The position numbers and the translations under genes were made by a program. 21,728 nt of DNA from a virus. The stretch spans positions 1 through 21,728 of IMG/VR virus record IMGVR_UViG_3300009185_000123; one strand, written 5' to 3'. Numbering within the stretch: position 1 is the stretch's first letter; each line of letters starts with the position of its first letter. The notes below the pieces were generated by a model. It was not told the origin of the DNA, made no database searches, and was given only the letters and a program-made list of their open reading frames with translations. Shown here piece by piece: positions 13,666 through 20,036 of the stretch.

Positions 13666-14766
13666 TTATTGGCTGATGATAGGCTCAGAGTCAGAGTCAG
13701 TATCCGGTTCTTCAACCTCAGCTGGTCTGCCAACTGACATAAAAAGATCAGTAAACTTGGACTCAAGTTCAGAACGCTTGTCCCTCTCTTGGTCGGCCAA
13801 TTCGGCAACTTGGGTCTCTTGTCTCCATGAAGTTGCATCCCAACGTACTTCACCTTCTACTAGGGAGTAGTATAGTCGCTTACCAATTAGGCTGCCTCCA
13901 CGACGGTTCTTCGAGAACTCTACGTATCTTCGACCTGCATCATCAAACTTAATCTCCATCATTGATGTTGTTGCATGTTTAAGGTAGGTACTTCCAACAT
14001 ATTGACCGCCTTTAGTCATGTGCTGAATTGCAAAGATTGTTTTGCCTTTCTTATCAGCGGCTTCAATAATTAAGTTAGTTAACCAGGTCATGGCTCTGGT
14101 ACTTTTCCAGCCAAGGATATCTGCTAATTTTACAATAATATCTTGATGCGAGTCAATTAAGATAACATCATAGTCACCATTAATTGTGTCCTCCAATATC
14201 TTATCAAAGCGACCCATAACATAGTCCATCACGAGTAAGGTTGGCACATTTGCAATAATAGGGGTTTTTTGATAATAGAAGTAGAGGTCATTACGTGTCA
14301 TCTCACTAGAGATATAGAGTATCTTTGCCTCAGGCTGAACTCGCTTAATCTTAGCCAAGATATCAAGTGTGACTGTTGATTTACCAACACCACTTTCGCC
14401 GATTACAATATTTGCAGTACCTGAATAGATACCACCGTCTTCCGTATGGTCAGAAAATAACTGGTCAATAAGATCGCCAGATTTCCAGGCAGTAAATGGC
14501 GGAAACTCCATATTGCCAATTTCAATTACTTCAGCCACCATTTCGGTTGGTATAACTGGTTGAACCGGTACTAGGGAGTTCGGCTCGGTGCCGTCTTTTA
14601 ACTTCTTTACAACTCCATTAAAGAGACCATAACTTACCCCGGTCTCGGTTGAGGTTGTCATATACTGAGTATATAACTGTTGAACACTGCGGTCATGTGG
14701 TACTTGACCTTCATAAGCTTCTGTAAAGAATGCTCGTACATCTAATTCTTTTTTGCCGATTTGCAT
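13666..14766 (-). CDS. RadA-like RecA-superfamily ATPase
   Basis: 366 residues. Walker A is GESGVGKST (123-131, Lys129); Walker B is DYDVILIDS (Asp205). The later segment AIQHMTKGGQYVGSTYLKH aligns with the RadA pattern GHVTKEGxxAGPxxLEH, and SKNRRGG (285-291) stands where RadA has its KNRFG motif. There is no N-terminal zinc finger or C-terminal Lon-like domain. Residues 1-110 are unrelated, and the C-terminus (after 315) is an acidic, Glu/Asp/Ser-rich tail. It is probably a recombination or branch-migration ATPase, or a DnaB-related helicase. Two copies of the oriented ACTCCCTAGT motif lie inside this gene, encoding SLV at residues 64-66 and 301-303. Confidence 0.75.
   Translation of the reverse strand: MQIGKKELDVRAFFTEAYEGQVPHDRSVQQLYTQYMTTSTETGVSYGLFNGVVKKLKDGTEPNSLVPVQPVIPTEMVAEVIEIGNMEFPPFTAWKSGDLIDQLFSDHTEDGGIYSGTANIVIGESGVGKSTVTLDILAKIKRVQPEAKILYISSEMTRNDLYFYYQKTPIIANVPTLLVMDYVMGRFDKILEDTINGDYDVILIDSHQDIIVKLADILGWKSTRAMTWLTNLIIEAADKKGKTIFAIQHMTKGGQYVGSTYLKHATTSMMEIKFDDAGRRYVEFSKNRRGGSLIGKRLYYSLVEGEVRWDATSWRQETQVAELADQERDKRSELESKFTDLFMSVGRPAEVEEPDTDSDSEPIISQ
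13859..13868 (+). repeat. Dispersed ACTAGGGAGT motif (in RadA-like gene)
   Basis: Exact 10-mer, plus orientation, with flanks giving CTACT-AGGG-AGTAG, a 5-bp inverted repeat around AGGG. On the coding strand it is TAC TCC CTA GTA (Tyr-Ser-Leu-Val). Confidence 0.8.
14570..14579 (+). repeat. Dispersed ACTAGGGAGT motif (in RadA-like gene)
   Basis: Exact 10-mer preceded by GT. On the coding strand it reads AAC TCC CTA GTA (Asn-Ser-Leu-Val), the same Ser-Leu-Val codons as the copies at 13859 and 21450. Confidence 0.8.
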
Positions 14767-14868
14767 AGGTTTTCTGTTTTGGTTAATTGGTTTATACTAT
14801 ATTATTATACTACAGTTTGCCACAATTGGCTTAAGTACTTCAGTTTTTATTATTTATTCGACATCAGT

Positions 14869-14878
14869 ACTAGGGAGT
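14869..14878 (+). repeat. Dispersed ACTAGGGAGT motif (intergenic)
   Basis: Exact 10-mer in the context CAGTACTAGGGAGTCC, 8 bases beyond the stop codon of the small gene at 14887 and upstream of the RadA-like gene. No coding constraint applies here, so the match supports a nucleotide-level role. Confidence 0.8.
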
Positions 14879-14886
14879 CCAACCGG

Positions 14887-15102
14887 CTAGAAGTCTTGGC
14901 CTAATATATCGGTTACTTCAAAGGTAAACGTGTCAAAGTTGTCGTTTAACATGTCATAGTCAAAGCCGAAATCCTCGCCGGCCATGTAGTCAATAATTGC
15001 CTGTTCAGCATGGTCCAGCGTTTCGTTCATTGAATGAATTACCAATGGGGACTCTAGTGTATCGTCAATAGACGTAATCACTGTACAAAATAATCTTTTC
15101 AT
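14887..15102 (-). CDS. Small acidic protein, unknown
   Basis: 71 residues, MKRLFCTVITSIDD... ending in EVTDILGQDF, stop TAG. Very acidic in the second half (GEDFGFDYDMLNDNFDTF). Predicted fold strand-helix-strand; no known family. It has its own copy of the recurring promoter 25 bases upstream and the leader AACCAACTAACCCC, so it is likely expressed early together with the neighbouring small genes. Confidence 0.7.
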   Translation of the reverse strand: MKRLFCTVITSIDDTLESPLVIHSMNETLDHAEQAIIDYMAGEDFGFDYDMLNDNFDTFTFEVTDILGQDF

Positions 15103-15127
15103 AATCTATAGGGGTTAGTTGGTTAGA

Positions 15128-15175
15128 GTAAATATAAGTATAATTTTTGACATCTAAAAATAAAGTTATTAACAA
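15128..15175 (-). promoter_or_regulatory. Recurring phage promoter, copy for 14887-15102
   Basis: Minus strand: TTGTTAATAAC, then TGTCAAA, then TATACT and TATATTTAC. TATATTTA is close to the Bacteroidota -7 box TAnnTTTG. The element starts directly after the stop codon of the gene upstream. This copy lacks the TTGTCA block. Confidence 0.7.
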
Positions 15176-15433
15176 TTATCGGACCTCACCGCTAGTAATA
15201 ATTCCTTCAAAGGTTGTGAGCTTCTTAAACTCTTTAGTTGGAAAATAGGCTCTGCCGTCTTCTAAATCAAAGTTTCCATTAAAGTTTTCAAGAATTGCTT
15301 CAACATTATCTTTATCTGACTCTATTACTAAGAACCTGGAACCTGGAACAGGAACATCGTCGTCACCTAATAATTTTTCAATAAGATCGCTGTCATCAGT
15401 GATCTGAAATACTGAGAATTTTTCTATTTTCAT
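15176..15433 (-). CDS. Small acidic protein, unknown
   Basis: 85 residues, MKIEKFSVFQITDDSDLIEKLLGDD... ending TFEGIITSGEVR. Alternating strands and helices (SRFLVIESDKDNVEAILENFNG) suggest a compact alpha/beta fold. No family recognised. The stop TAA is followed at once by TTGTTAATAAC of the next promoter. The leader AATTAACCCCTATAGATT is shared with the genes on both sides. Confidence 0.7.
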   Translation of the reverse strand: MKIEKFSVFQITDDSDLIEKLLGDDDVPVPGSRFLVIESDKDNVEAILENFNGNFDLEDGRAYFPTKEFKKLTTFEGIITSGEVR

Positions 15434-15458
15434 AATCTATAGGGGTTAATTGATTGGT

Positions 15459-15493
15459 TAAATATAAGTATAATTTTTGACACCTGACAATTT
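15459..15493 (-). promoter_or_regulatory. Recurring phage promoter, copy for 15176-15433
   Basis: Minus strand: TTGTCAGGTGTCAAA, A/T, TATACT, TATATTTAA. This is the full form with TTGTCA, but without the TTGTTAATAAC block. It sits directly after the stop codon of the upstream gene. Confidence 0.7.
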
Positions 15494-15495
15494 AA

Positions 15496-15792
15496 TTAAA
15501 TTAAATCATCAAAATAAAGAGTAAGGGCCCGGTTCTGGCCGGTTGAGATGTTTATATTATTACTGCCGATTTCGTAGCGGTTACCTTTTTTAATTAGGCG
15601 CTTTGCTCGGGTAAGTCGGGACTCAGTCAGCTGGTCATTTACTGGGCTGCGAGGCGCTACATGATACGATGTGGAAGTATATTCTCCACCGCAACCACAT
15701 CTGCAATGGGCATCTTTGCCGATATAGGTTTGTGATATTTGACTTAAGTTAAAGCCTAAAAATTGGTCAACTGTGATTAGCTCAGGTTTCAT
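15496..15792 (-). CDS. Small Cys-rich phage protein, uncharacterised family
   Basis: 98 residues. TVDQFLGFNLSQISQTYIGK is followed by HCRCGCGGEYTSTSYH and later a helical RLTRAKRLIKKG and NISTGQNRALTLYFDDL. I believe this arrangement (FLG ... YxG, CxCGCGG, RA-K, NRALTLY) recurs in small uncharacterised proteins of many phages. The Cys cluster could bind zinc, but only three Cys and nearby His residues are present. The gene has its own promoter copy at 15818-15874 and leader. Confidence 0.75.
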   Translation of the reverse strand: MKPELITVDQFLGFNLSQISQTYIGKDAHCRCGCGGEYTSTSYHVAPRSPVNDQLTESRLTRAKRLIKKGNRYEIGSNNINISTGQNRALTLYFDDLI

Positions 15793-15817
15793 TTGATATA
15801 GGGGTTAATTGGTTAGA

Positions 15818-15874
15818 GTAAATATACCAAATTTATTTGACACCTGACAATTTATTTTCATAAAGTTATTAACA
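15818..15874 (-). promoter_or_regulatory. Recurring phage promoter, copy for 15496-15792
   Basis: Minus strand: TTGTTAATAAC, then TTGTCAGGTGTCAAA, then TTTGGTATATTTAC. In this copy the usual TATACTTATATTTAC is replaced by GGTATATTTAC, so only the TATATTTAC box is invariant. Confidence 0.7.
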
Positions 15875-15960
15875 ATTTGGCTGTTAACAATTCCCTAAAT
15901 ATGTCGTAGGTCGGAGTCTACCTCCCGCTCCTGGTTTGGACCGTCCCGTCTAGATTAGTT
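15875..15960 (-). ncRNA. Possible small RNA in ORF-less promoter-driven interval
   Basis: A full promoter copy at 15967-16017 points into this interval, which has no ATG-started reading frame before the next promoter. The core (15900-15955) is more GC-rich than its surroundings, and its minus-strand RNA could form GTAG/CTAC and GGAC/GTCC pairings, though no long stem is obvious. It is not a tRNA by eye. Alternatives are a decayed gene or just a long leader for 15496-15792. Confidence 0.35.
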
Positions 15961-15966
15961 GACAAG

Positions 15967-16017
15967 GTAAATATAAGTATAATATTTGACACCTGACAAT
16001 TTATTTTAGAGAAGTTA
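15967..16017 (-). promoter_or_regulatory. Recurring phage promoter facing an ORF-less interval
   Basis: Minus strand: TTGTTAATAAC (overlapping the stop codons of 16018-16245), TTGTCAGGTGTCAAA, TATACT, TATATTTACC. It is the most complete copy in the window, yet no gene begins directly downstream. Confidence 0.7.
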
Positions 16018-16245
16018 TTAACAATCTTCTTGCACAGTAAAATTTACCGGGCCAACTGTTACTCGTTTGCCTATGAGGTCGTCTATACAATATCTCTCAT
16101 CTGCCGGTCCGCGAAAGATTTGATCGTCTGTCCAATCGTCCGAATTAAGTAAGAGTTTAAGAGTTTCCCGAGTTGAATACGTCGATTGTCTTCCCCAATT
16201 GTCTACGGTCTCGACACAGTCGATAATTTCTATTGATGTTTGCAT
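16018..16245 (-). CDS. Small protein, paralog of 16266-16481
   Basis: 75 residues, MQTSIEIIDCVETVDNWG... Its second half, ETLKLLLNSDDW ... LIGKRVTVGPVNFTVQE, aligns with ETLKVLETDIDL ... FIGSIVKVGDQELEIIE of the neighbour upstream, so the two are a tandem duplicate pair. Function unknown. It ends TGT TAA TAA inside the conserved TTGTTAATAAC element. There is no promoter between the pair (20-base gap), so they are probably co-transcribed. Confidence 0.7.
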   Translation of the reverse strand: MQTSIEIIDCVETVDNWGRQSTYSTRETLKLLLNSDDWTDDQIFRGPADERYCIDDLIGKRVTVGPVNFTVQEDC

Positions 16246-16265
16246 AATTTAATTTTTTAAAAGGG

Positions 16266-16481
16266 TTAGTGTTCAATTATTTCTAGTTCCTGGTCCCCAA
16301 CTTTTACAATGGAACCAATAAATTCAGAGCTCGAGCCCATTTTTACCTTGCCCTTATCTAAATAGTCAAGGTCAATATCGGTCTCTAACACCTTAAGTGT
16401 TTCATAAATAGTATTAGGGTCCTTGATACATACATCAGTTGCACCGCCCTTGTTTACGTATATTCTTATAATCTCTATCAT
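16266..16481 (-). CDS. Small protein, paralog of 16018-16245
   Basis: 71 residues from the ATG at 16481, MIEIIRIYVNKGG... The frame opens further back to a TTG at 16541, but that extension runs through a perfect hairpin and is rejected. Its C-terminal half repeats the pattern of its downstream neighbour (strand, ETLK helix, IGxxVxVG strand). No family recognised. A-rich leader AAAAAAGAATTGAAA. Confidence 0.7.
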   Translation of the reverse strand: MIEIIRIYVNKGGATDVCIKDPNTIYETLKVLETDIDLDYLDKGKVKMGSSSEFIGSIVKVGDQELEIIEH

Positions 16482-16517
16482 TTTCAATTCTTTTTTAGGT
16501 TTATATAACACTGAGTA

Positions 16518-16539
16518 GGGACCTCCATTCAGAGGTCCC
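16518..16539 (-). terminator. Perfect 8-bp hairpin between small genes
   Basis: GGGACCTC (16518-16525) pairs with GAGGTCCC (16532-16539) across a 6-base loop, 8 bases past the stop codon of 16547-16939. There is no T-run on the minus strand after it, so it may be a weak terminator, an attenuator or an mRNA processing/stability hairpin rather than a classic terminator. Confidence 0.55.
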
Positions 16540-16546
16540 AAATTTA

Positions 16547-16939
16547 TTATACAGTTCCGGCTCTTAAGATTTCAAGTTGAGATGCGGTAAGTGACTCAAT
16601 TCCGTTTTGACTTATGAGGTCAAGAATATCGTCCAGTGTCCATCTTGGATTTACAGGTTGTGGTGTAACTTCTGAATTTCCTGTTAGCTTATTAATCGCC
16701 TCCATTAATCCCTCGGGTAAATTCTGGTTTAGTGCGCCTTCTTCGATTAGGAAGAATAGTGCCCCAGTTTTTGATAACTGCTGGGTGATCGTGGAAGGAT
16801 CTGACTCAGTGTTAAATACTGAAAGAATTGCTCCAGGAATTGGACCGGCAAAAGCTCGGCCGCTAATGTGTTTAGCTAATACATTAGTAACCTCTGGGTT
16901 TGGAACATTTCCAAAACGAATTAAAAATAATTTTTTCAT
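16547..16939 (-). CDS. Small protein of unknown function
   Basis: 130 residues from the ATG at 16939, MKKLFLIRFGNVPNPEVTNVL. The longer frame to 16990 starts with a TTG within the promoter and is rejected. Residues 1-85 look like a ferredoxin-like alpha/beta fold (KKLFLIRFG ... AILSVFNTESDPSTITQQLSKTGALFFLIEEG). After a Pro-rich linker, WTLDDILDLISQNGIESLTASQLEIL is a small helical, SAP- or anchor-like C-terminal unit. No known family. It is followed by the perfect hairpin and preceded by its own promoter copy. Confidence 0.72.
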   Translation of the reverse strand: MKKLFLIRFGNVPNPEVTNVLAKHISGRAFAGPIPGAILSVFNTESDPSTITQQLSKTGALFFLIEEGALNQNLPEGLMEAINKLTGNSEVTPQPVNPRWTLDDILDLISQNGIESLTASQLEILRAGTV

Positions 16940-16962
16940 GTCTGCTTGGTTTAATTGGTTAA

Positions 16963-17020
16963 GTAAATATACCAAATTTATTTGACACAAAAAAATTTAT
17001 TTAGGGAAAGTTATTAACAA
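16963..17020 (-). promoter_or_regulatory. Recurring phage promoter, copy for 16547-16939
   Basis: Minus strand: TTGTTAATAAC, A/T spacer, GTGTCAAATAAATTTGG, TATATTTAC, then an AACCAATTAA leader. It lacks TTGTCA, like the copies at 20269 and 20613. Confidence 0.68.
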
Positions 17021-17021
17021 T

Positions 17022-17816
17022 TTACAGACCAGCGGTTGCAGTTGCGGTATAGGCATTACCTGCTGCCACGGTAACAGTACCGGTTATTTGGCTGCCCAGC
17101 CCTGAACTTGTCGAGAGAACCGTTGCTCCGGATCTTATTTCGGCAACTCCATTGCGGTCCGCCGTTGTTATTACCTGAACTTTAAATGTATCGCCAGCAA
17201 CTATCGAATAGTACGTACCTGAATCTGTGCCGTATCTGGTCTCGACTACTACATTATTTTTATATAGTTTAAAGGTTGCAGATGTATTTTCAGCCTTGGT
17301 GAAGTTCCATTGAATACTTGGCAAGAAGAGTGTTGTTGTGGTAGTGGTTGCTGGACCAGGCGCAGCCGTTGTTGTTGAAGTGGTAGATGTTGAAGAGGTT
17401 GTTGTTGATGTTGGTACCAGTGCACCGGTCCTGATATTACTCAGGGTAAACGGAGTTACTCCATTTATTATTGAACTATTTAAGGCAGTGGCAAAGGCAT
17501 TTAGCTCATTCCTAGAAGGAAAAGAGATCATAATTGGTGCCCTTTCTCTAATTGATATAAAGGCATCGGTCGATTCGCTTACGGTTTCCAGCGATATAAT
17601 ATTTTGGCCAGGGTTGAATACTGTAATTTCTCGAGTCTTTCCTGCTTCCAGAATCTGCAACTTCATCTGCCCAGCGGGTCCAATTAGTTTGGTAGTCGTT
17701 GTGGTTGTTGACGTTGAAGAGGTTGTTGTTGACGTTGAAGAGGTTGTTGTTGAGGTAGGAGCAATTGTAGTTGTTGTTGTAGGAGCAATTGTAGTTGTTG
17801 TTGTTATGGCAGCCAT
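17022..17816 (-). CDS. Thr/Ser-rich two-domain protein, probable virion surface or secreted
   Basis: 264 residues. Residues 4-42 are almost only Thr/Ser with IAPT spacers. Residues 43-135 form a first beta-rich domain (MKLQILEAGKTREITVF ... SNIRTGAL), residues 136-162 a second Thr/Ser/Pro tract, and residues 163-264 a second beta-sandwich-like domain (IQWNFTKAENTSATFKLYKNN ... ITGTVTVAAGNAYTATATAG). The tracts behave like mucin-type linkers and are candidate O-glycosylation regions in Bacteroidota. At DNA level they contain 21-bp near-repeats (GTTGACGTTGAAGAGG on the plus strand), prone to slippage. There is no signal peptide, so a capsid or tail decoration protein is likely. A terminator stands upstream; its own promoter is not obvious. 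Confidence 0.75.
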   Translation of the reverse strand: MAAITTTTTIAPTTTTTIAPTSTTTSSTSTTTSSTSTTTTTTKLIGPAGQMKLQILEAGKTREITVFNPGQNIISLETVSESTDAFISIRERAPIMISFPSRNELNAFATALNSSIINGVTPFTLSNIRTGALVPTSTTTSSTSTTSTTTAAPGPATTTTTTLFLPSIQWNFTKAENTSATFKLYKNNVVVETRYGTDSGTYYSIVAGDTFKVQVITTADRNGVAEIRSGATVLSTSSGLGSQITGTVTVAAGNAYTATATAGL

Positions 17817-17874
17817 TTGGTTAAATATATTTTATAATCAATTGATATTATCTTATCTATTATATCTATTAAAT

Positions 17875-17905
17875 GAAAAAGGGTCTACCCTCTCGAGCAG
17901 ACCCT
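17875..17905 (-). terminator. Rho-independent terminator after 17933-18259
   Basis: Minus strand: AGGGTCT pairs with AGACCCT (17899-17905 with 17880-17886) around a 12-base loop containing CTCGAG, followed by TTTTT. It closes the small-gene operon that runs from 20246 down to 17933. Confidence 0.8.
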
Positions 17906-17932
17906 ACGGAATTAAACCAATTAAACCGCCAT

Positions 17933-18259
17933 TTAAACTCTTTTTACCTCAACCTTTTCTAATTTTGCAGCCTTACCAAGTGGAGACCATAAGGCCTCTT
18001 CCACTGTTTCAAACTCCAAAGTATTCCATATCCAAACCAGACCCTGCCCTTTTGCCTGTTCTCGAGCAGCACGCTCCCCAATATTAGGGCTTGCGATACT
18101 CAACTTAAACAGTGCAAGTTGATATGCTGATTTAAATGTACCTGCAACATAAACTGGTCTATGTGTCTCAACGATCCTTTCGGTCAAGAGCCATACCCAT
18201 TTTTTATTTCTTAGTGGGCTAGGCACCGCGCTCTGTTGTAAAGATACAGTATATTCCAA
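17933..18259 (-). CDS. Small basic protein, unknown; non-ATG start
   Basis: Up to 108 residues with no internal Met. The upstream-most start is TTG at 18259. A GTG at 18226 (97 residues, starting before PSPLRNKKWVWLL) overlaps the stop of the 24-residue frame upstream as GTGCCTAG and may be the real, translationally coupled start. The protein has KKWVWLLTERIV, a helical AYQLALFKLSIASP and the pair WIWNTLEFETVEEALWSPL. The EALW segment looks like a small alpha/beta domain, but I recognise no family. It is the last gene before the terminator. Confidence 0.6.
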   Translation of the reverse strand: MEYTVSLQQSAVPSPLRNKKWVWLLTERIVETHRPVYVAGTFKSAYQLALFKLSIASPNIGERAAREQAKGQGLVWIWNTLEFETVEEALWSPLGKAAKLEKVEVKRV

Positions 18260-18293
18260 ACAGAATCGATCCGATTATTACTATTCCACACAT
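18219..18293 (-). CDS. 24-residue hydrophobic peptide, possible
   Basis: From an ATG at 18293: MCGIVIIGSILFGIYCIF followed by a short polar tail and TAG. It is one membrane-spanning segment. It overlaps the start of 17933-18259 and lies between two genes of the same operon, so translation could couple the two. It is very short and may be chance in an intergenic region. Confidence 0.4.
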   Translation of the reverse strand: MCGIVIIGSILFGIYCIFTTERGA

Positions 18294-18313
18294 ATTGATT
18301 GGGATTAAATAGG

Positions 18314-18574
18314 TTAAGGTTTTTCTTTTATCTCTTCAACTAACTTCTTTAAGTCAGCGCACTTCTCGTACTGTTCCTTTGTTTCAAAGTACTTTATCAT
18401 AGTCCATATTGCCTCACGTTTTTCAGTGACCGGGGATTTATCATGGGCAATCGATCTAAACTCGCCGGCCAAGGCATCGTATAGTCTGTCCATAAATGCA
18501 TCATAGTCAGTTTCTCGAAGAGTAATTAACTCTAATAGGATATCTTCGTATTTTATTGTGGGCTTCTTTGCCAT
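18314..18574 (-). CDS. Small helical protein, unknown
   Basis: 86 residues, MAKKPTIKYEDILLELITLRETDYDAFMDRLYDAL... ending in KCADLKKLVEEIKEKP. Almost wholly helical and highly charged. The C-terminal EQYEKCADLKKLVEE resembles UvrB/UvrC-motif-like helical hairpins, a loose match. No enzyme motif. It is part of the operon of small genes between 20246 and 17933. An AATAAATA string precedes the ATG. Confidence 0.72.
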   Translation of the reverse strand: MAKKPTIKYEDILLELITLRETDYDAFMDRLYDALAGEFRSIAHDKSPVTEKREAIWTMIKYFETKEQYEKCADLKKLVEEIKEKP

Positions 18575-18607
18575 AGGTCTTTGTTTATTTATTATGTAAT
18601 TAATATA

Positions 18608-18718
18608 CTAAAAAAAATAGGTCCAGACAAGACAGGCAATAAAGCTGACAGTTAAACCTGCAAGCGCAAGCATTATTATCCATTCAGAGTCCTGTTTGTT
18701 TTTATCGTTTAGATTCAT
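18608..18718 (-). CDS. 36-residue single-pass membrane microprotein
   Basis: From an ATG at 18718: MNLNDKNKQDSEW, then IIMLALAGLTVSFIACLVW and TYFF, TAG. It has a polar N-terminus and one clear membrane helix of about 20 residues. It is spaced normally between its neighbours (33 and 39 bases). Membrane microproteins in phage early regions often modulate host processes or exclude other phages; no specific role can be assigned. Confidence 0.65.
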   Translation of the reverse strand: MNLNDKNKQDSEWIIMLALAGLTVSFIACLVWTYFF

Positions 18719-18757
18719 ACCATTAAGATTTATAATATTATATTGCCGAGCGACCGC

Positions 18758-18919
18758 TTAGTTTTCAGCTAAATGGATACTCAACGCGGATTTAATTGTA
18801 CCCTGTAGATATCCTATTATTGCTGCATGGGATTTCTCGCCCTCTTTCCAGTCTTTTTCACTGGTATCTAGTGCACTGCTTAGCAGTTTTATCAGTCGGT
18901 CTTTTTCTACTTGTGTCAT
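18758..18919 (-). CDS. 53-residue helical protein, unknown
   Basis: From an ATG at 18919: MTQVEKDRLIKLLSSALDTS, EKDWKEGEKSHAAIIGYLQG and TIKSALSIHLAEN, TAA. It has two amphipathic helices and resembles a small helical hairpin. It is the same strand and operon as its neighbours and preceded by an AACCCC leader. No family recognised. Confidence 0.68.
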   Translation of the reverse strand: MTQVEKDRLIKLLSSALDTSEKDWKEGEKSHAAIIGYLQGTIKSALSIHLAEN

Positions 18920-18940
18920 GGGTTATTTGGGGTTATATTA

Positions 18941-19171
18941 TTAATATGAGTATGAATCGAATTTACCATCGCAGAATAGAATAAAGATTGTTTCATTTTT
19001 TCTACCATCTTTTACTTCGATAGAAACGTTGGCATATCCTTTATCAGTATCAAGAAGATTATCGATATCTTCAAAAGTTAATAGGTCACTAAATTCGTTA
19101 AGGAACTCAGTAGCCGTCATTTCTTCGGCAAATTTTAAAATTTTGGATTTGAATGGTGTTTTTGTTTTCAT
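18941..19171 (-). CDS. Small protein of unknown function
   Basis: 76 residues from the ATG at 19171 (MKTKTPFKSKILKFAEEM). The frame extends to a TTG at 19198, but the ATG has the better A-rich leader. Helical N-terminus (ATEFLNEFSDLLTFEDIDNLL) followed by strands (ANVSIEVKDGRKNETIFILFCDGKFDSYSY). Acidic. No family recognised. It starts 30 bases after the stop of 19202-19483. Confidence 0.68.
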   Translation of the reverse strand: MKTKTPFKSKILKFAEEMTATEFLNEFSDLLTFEDIDNLLDTDKGYANVSIEVKDGRKNETIFILFCDGKFDSYSY

Positions 19172-19201
19172 ATGTTTATTATTAAATGGTATATACAAAG
19201 G

Positions 19202-19483
19202 TTAATCATTAATGAATAGGAACTTAAAACTTTTTCCATTTTGCGGGTTGAAGCCACGGTACCACCAGCCTGCAATATCTTCTCCACCGTCACTAGAGTC
19301 AACTGAGGTTCGGGTCATTCTGATCTGGTTGCCAGTTGCTGGATTCTTTACATAGATTGGCGTTGCCTGGTAGCACAGATCCGTTATTTCAAACCGGGTC
19401 TGCTCTAGAGAAGAGAGCTCGGCTACAAAGGTAGAGTCTTCTTTATTGAAGCTAATTGCTGGATGATTTATTTCTATTATCAT
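19202..19483 (-). CDS. Small beta-rich protein, unknown
   Basis: 93 residues, MIIEINHPAISFNKEDSTFVAELSSLEQTRFEITDLCY... ending FKFLFIND. Mostly strands with a Gly/Trp-rich stretch GEDIAGWWYRGFNP. Its ATG overlaps the stop of the gene upstream as ATGA, so translation is probably coupled. No known family. Confidence 0.7.
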   Translation of the reverse strand: MIIEINHPAISFNKEDSTFVAELSSLEQTRFEITDLCYQATPIYVKNPATGNQIRMTRTSVDSSDGGEDIAGWWYRGFNPQNGKSFKFLFIND

Positions 19484-19623
19484 GATCTGGTTTTTTTAAA
19501 TGTTTCTAATTTCTCAACTCCATGGATATCAATAAACTCTTGAATAGGAATCAATTCTGTTTCTGAATCGTCAATCCATAGGATTTCTACAAACTCATTG
19601 TTTAGGATATTTAAGATTTTCAT
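19480..19623 (-). CDS. 47-residue protein, coupled to both neighbours
   Basis: From an ATG at 19623: MKILNILNNEFVEILWIDDS, ETELIPIQEFIDIHGVEKLE, then TFKKTRS, TGA. Both ends overlap neighbouring genes by ATGA: its start with the stop of 19620-19820 and its stop with the start of 19202-19483. This double overlap is strong evidence that this short frame is translated. Two or three strands plus a helix. Function unknown. Confidence 0.75.
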   Translation of the reverse strand: MKILNILNNEFVEILWIDDSETELIPIQEFIDIHGVEKLETFKKTRS

Positions 19624-19820
19624 GCAAACATCTTCCTTCCCATCTCAATAAACAAATCATACTCTGACTCGCCCATTAACTCTTTTAATTCCGCAACATG
19701 TGCATGGTATTCTGCTGCTTTTTTGCAAGCCTCTGCCCATTTACCGGCAGACTGCAATTCTTTAAATTCCCAATTGGTATCTATTACCTTGGAAAATATT
19801 TTACTTTCAGCGTTTGTCAT
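19620..19820 (-). CDS. Small helical protein, unknown
   Basis: 66 residues, MTNAESKIFSKVIDTNWEFKEL... ending EYDLFIEMGRKMFA. Nearly all helix, with a likely coiled segment (EACKKAAEYHAHVAELKELMG). The stop TGA overlaps the next ATG (ATGA). It starts 11 bases after the stop codon of the gene upstream, so it is within one operon. Confidence 0.72.
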   Translation of the reverse strand: MTNAESKIFSKVIDTNWEFKELQSAGKWAEACKKAAEYHAHVAELKELMGESEYDLFIEMGRKMFA

Positions 19821-19831
19821 TTTATCTAGTG

Positions 19832-20008
19832 TTAAGCGTTAACTATTTCATTTATTTGGTCCTGTACTCTGTTGGCCCACTCATCGTATTTTGCAGCATT
19901 ATCCAAATCATTCTTGGTGCCTGTTGCATTTCTGAAGAAGTTGGCAGTTTGTTTAAAGTATTCTAATTCTTTAAGTAATCTTTTTGGAGCAGTCTTTGGT
20001 TTTTTCAT
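19832..20008 (-). CDS. 58-residue helical protein, unknown
   Basis: From an ATG at 20008: MKKPKTAPKRLLKELEYFKQ, TANFFRNATGTKNDLDNAAK and YDEWANRVQDQINEIVNA, TAA. A basic N-terminus and two helices. The leader AATCAATTAACCCC is of the same kind as the recurring leader of promoter-bearing genes, but no TGTCAAA promoter is visible within the 28-base gap. Confidence 0.7.
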   Translation of the reverse strand: MKKPKTAPKRLLKELEYFKQTANFFRNATGTKNDLDNAAKYDEWANRVQDQINEIVNA

Positions 20009-20036
20009 TGTTGATTGGGGTTAATTGATTAATATA

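Noticed and set aside
14887-14889. Recoded TAG stop, as in some large Bacteroidota gut phages
   Set aside because: TAG ends 14887-15102, 12502-13617 and 8580-9158 at natural ends, two of them with a terminator or family cap, so it acts as a stop.
15895-15960. tRNA gene
   Set aside because: The GGTCCAAACC segment recalls a T-loop, but I could not find a matching acceptor stem or an anticodon arm.
17338-18087. 249-codon plus-strand ORF
   Set aside because: It is antisense to the Thr-rich gene. Its Val-rich translation is the reverse complement of Thr codons, and it crosses a terminator.
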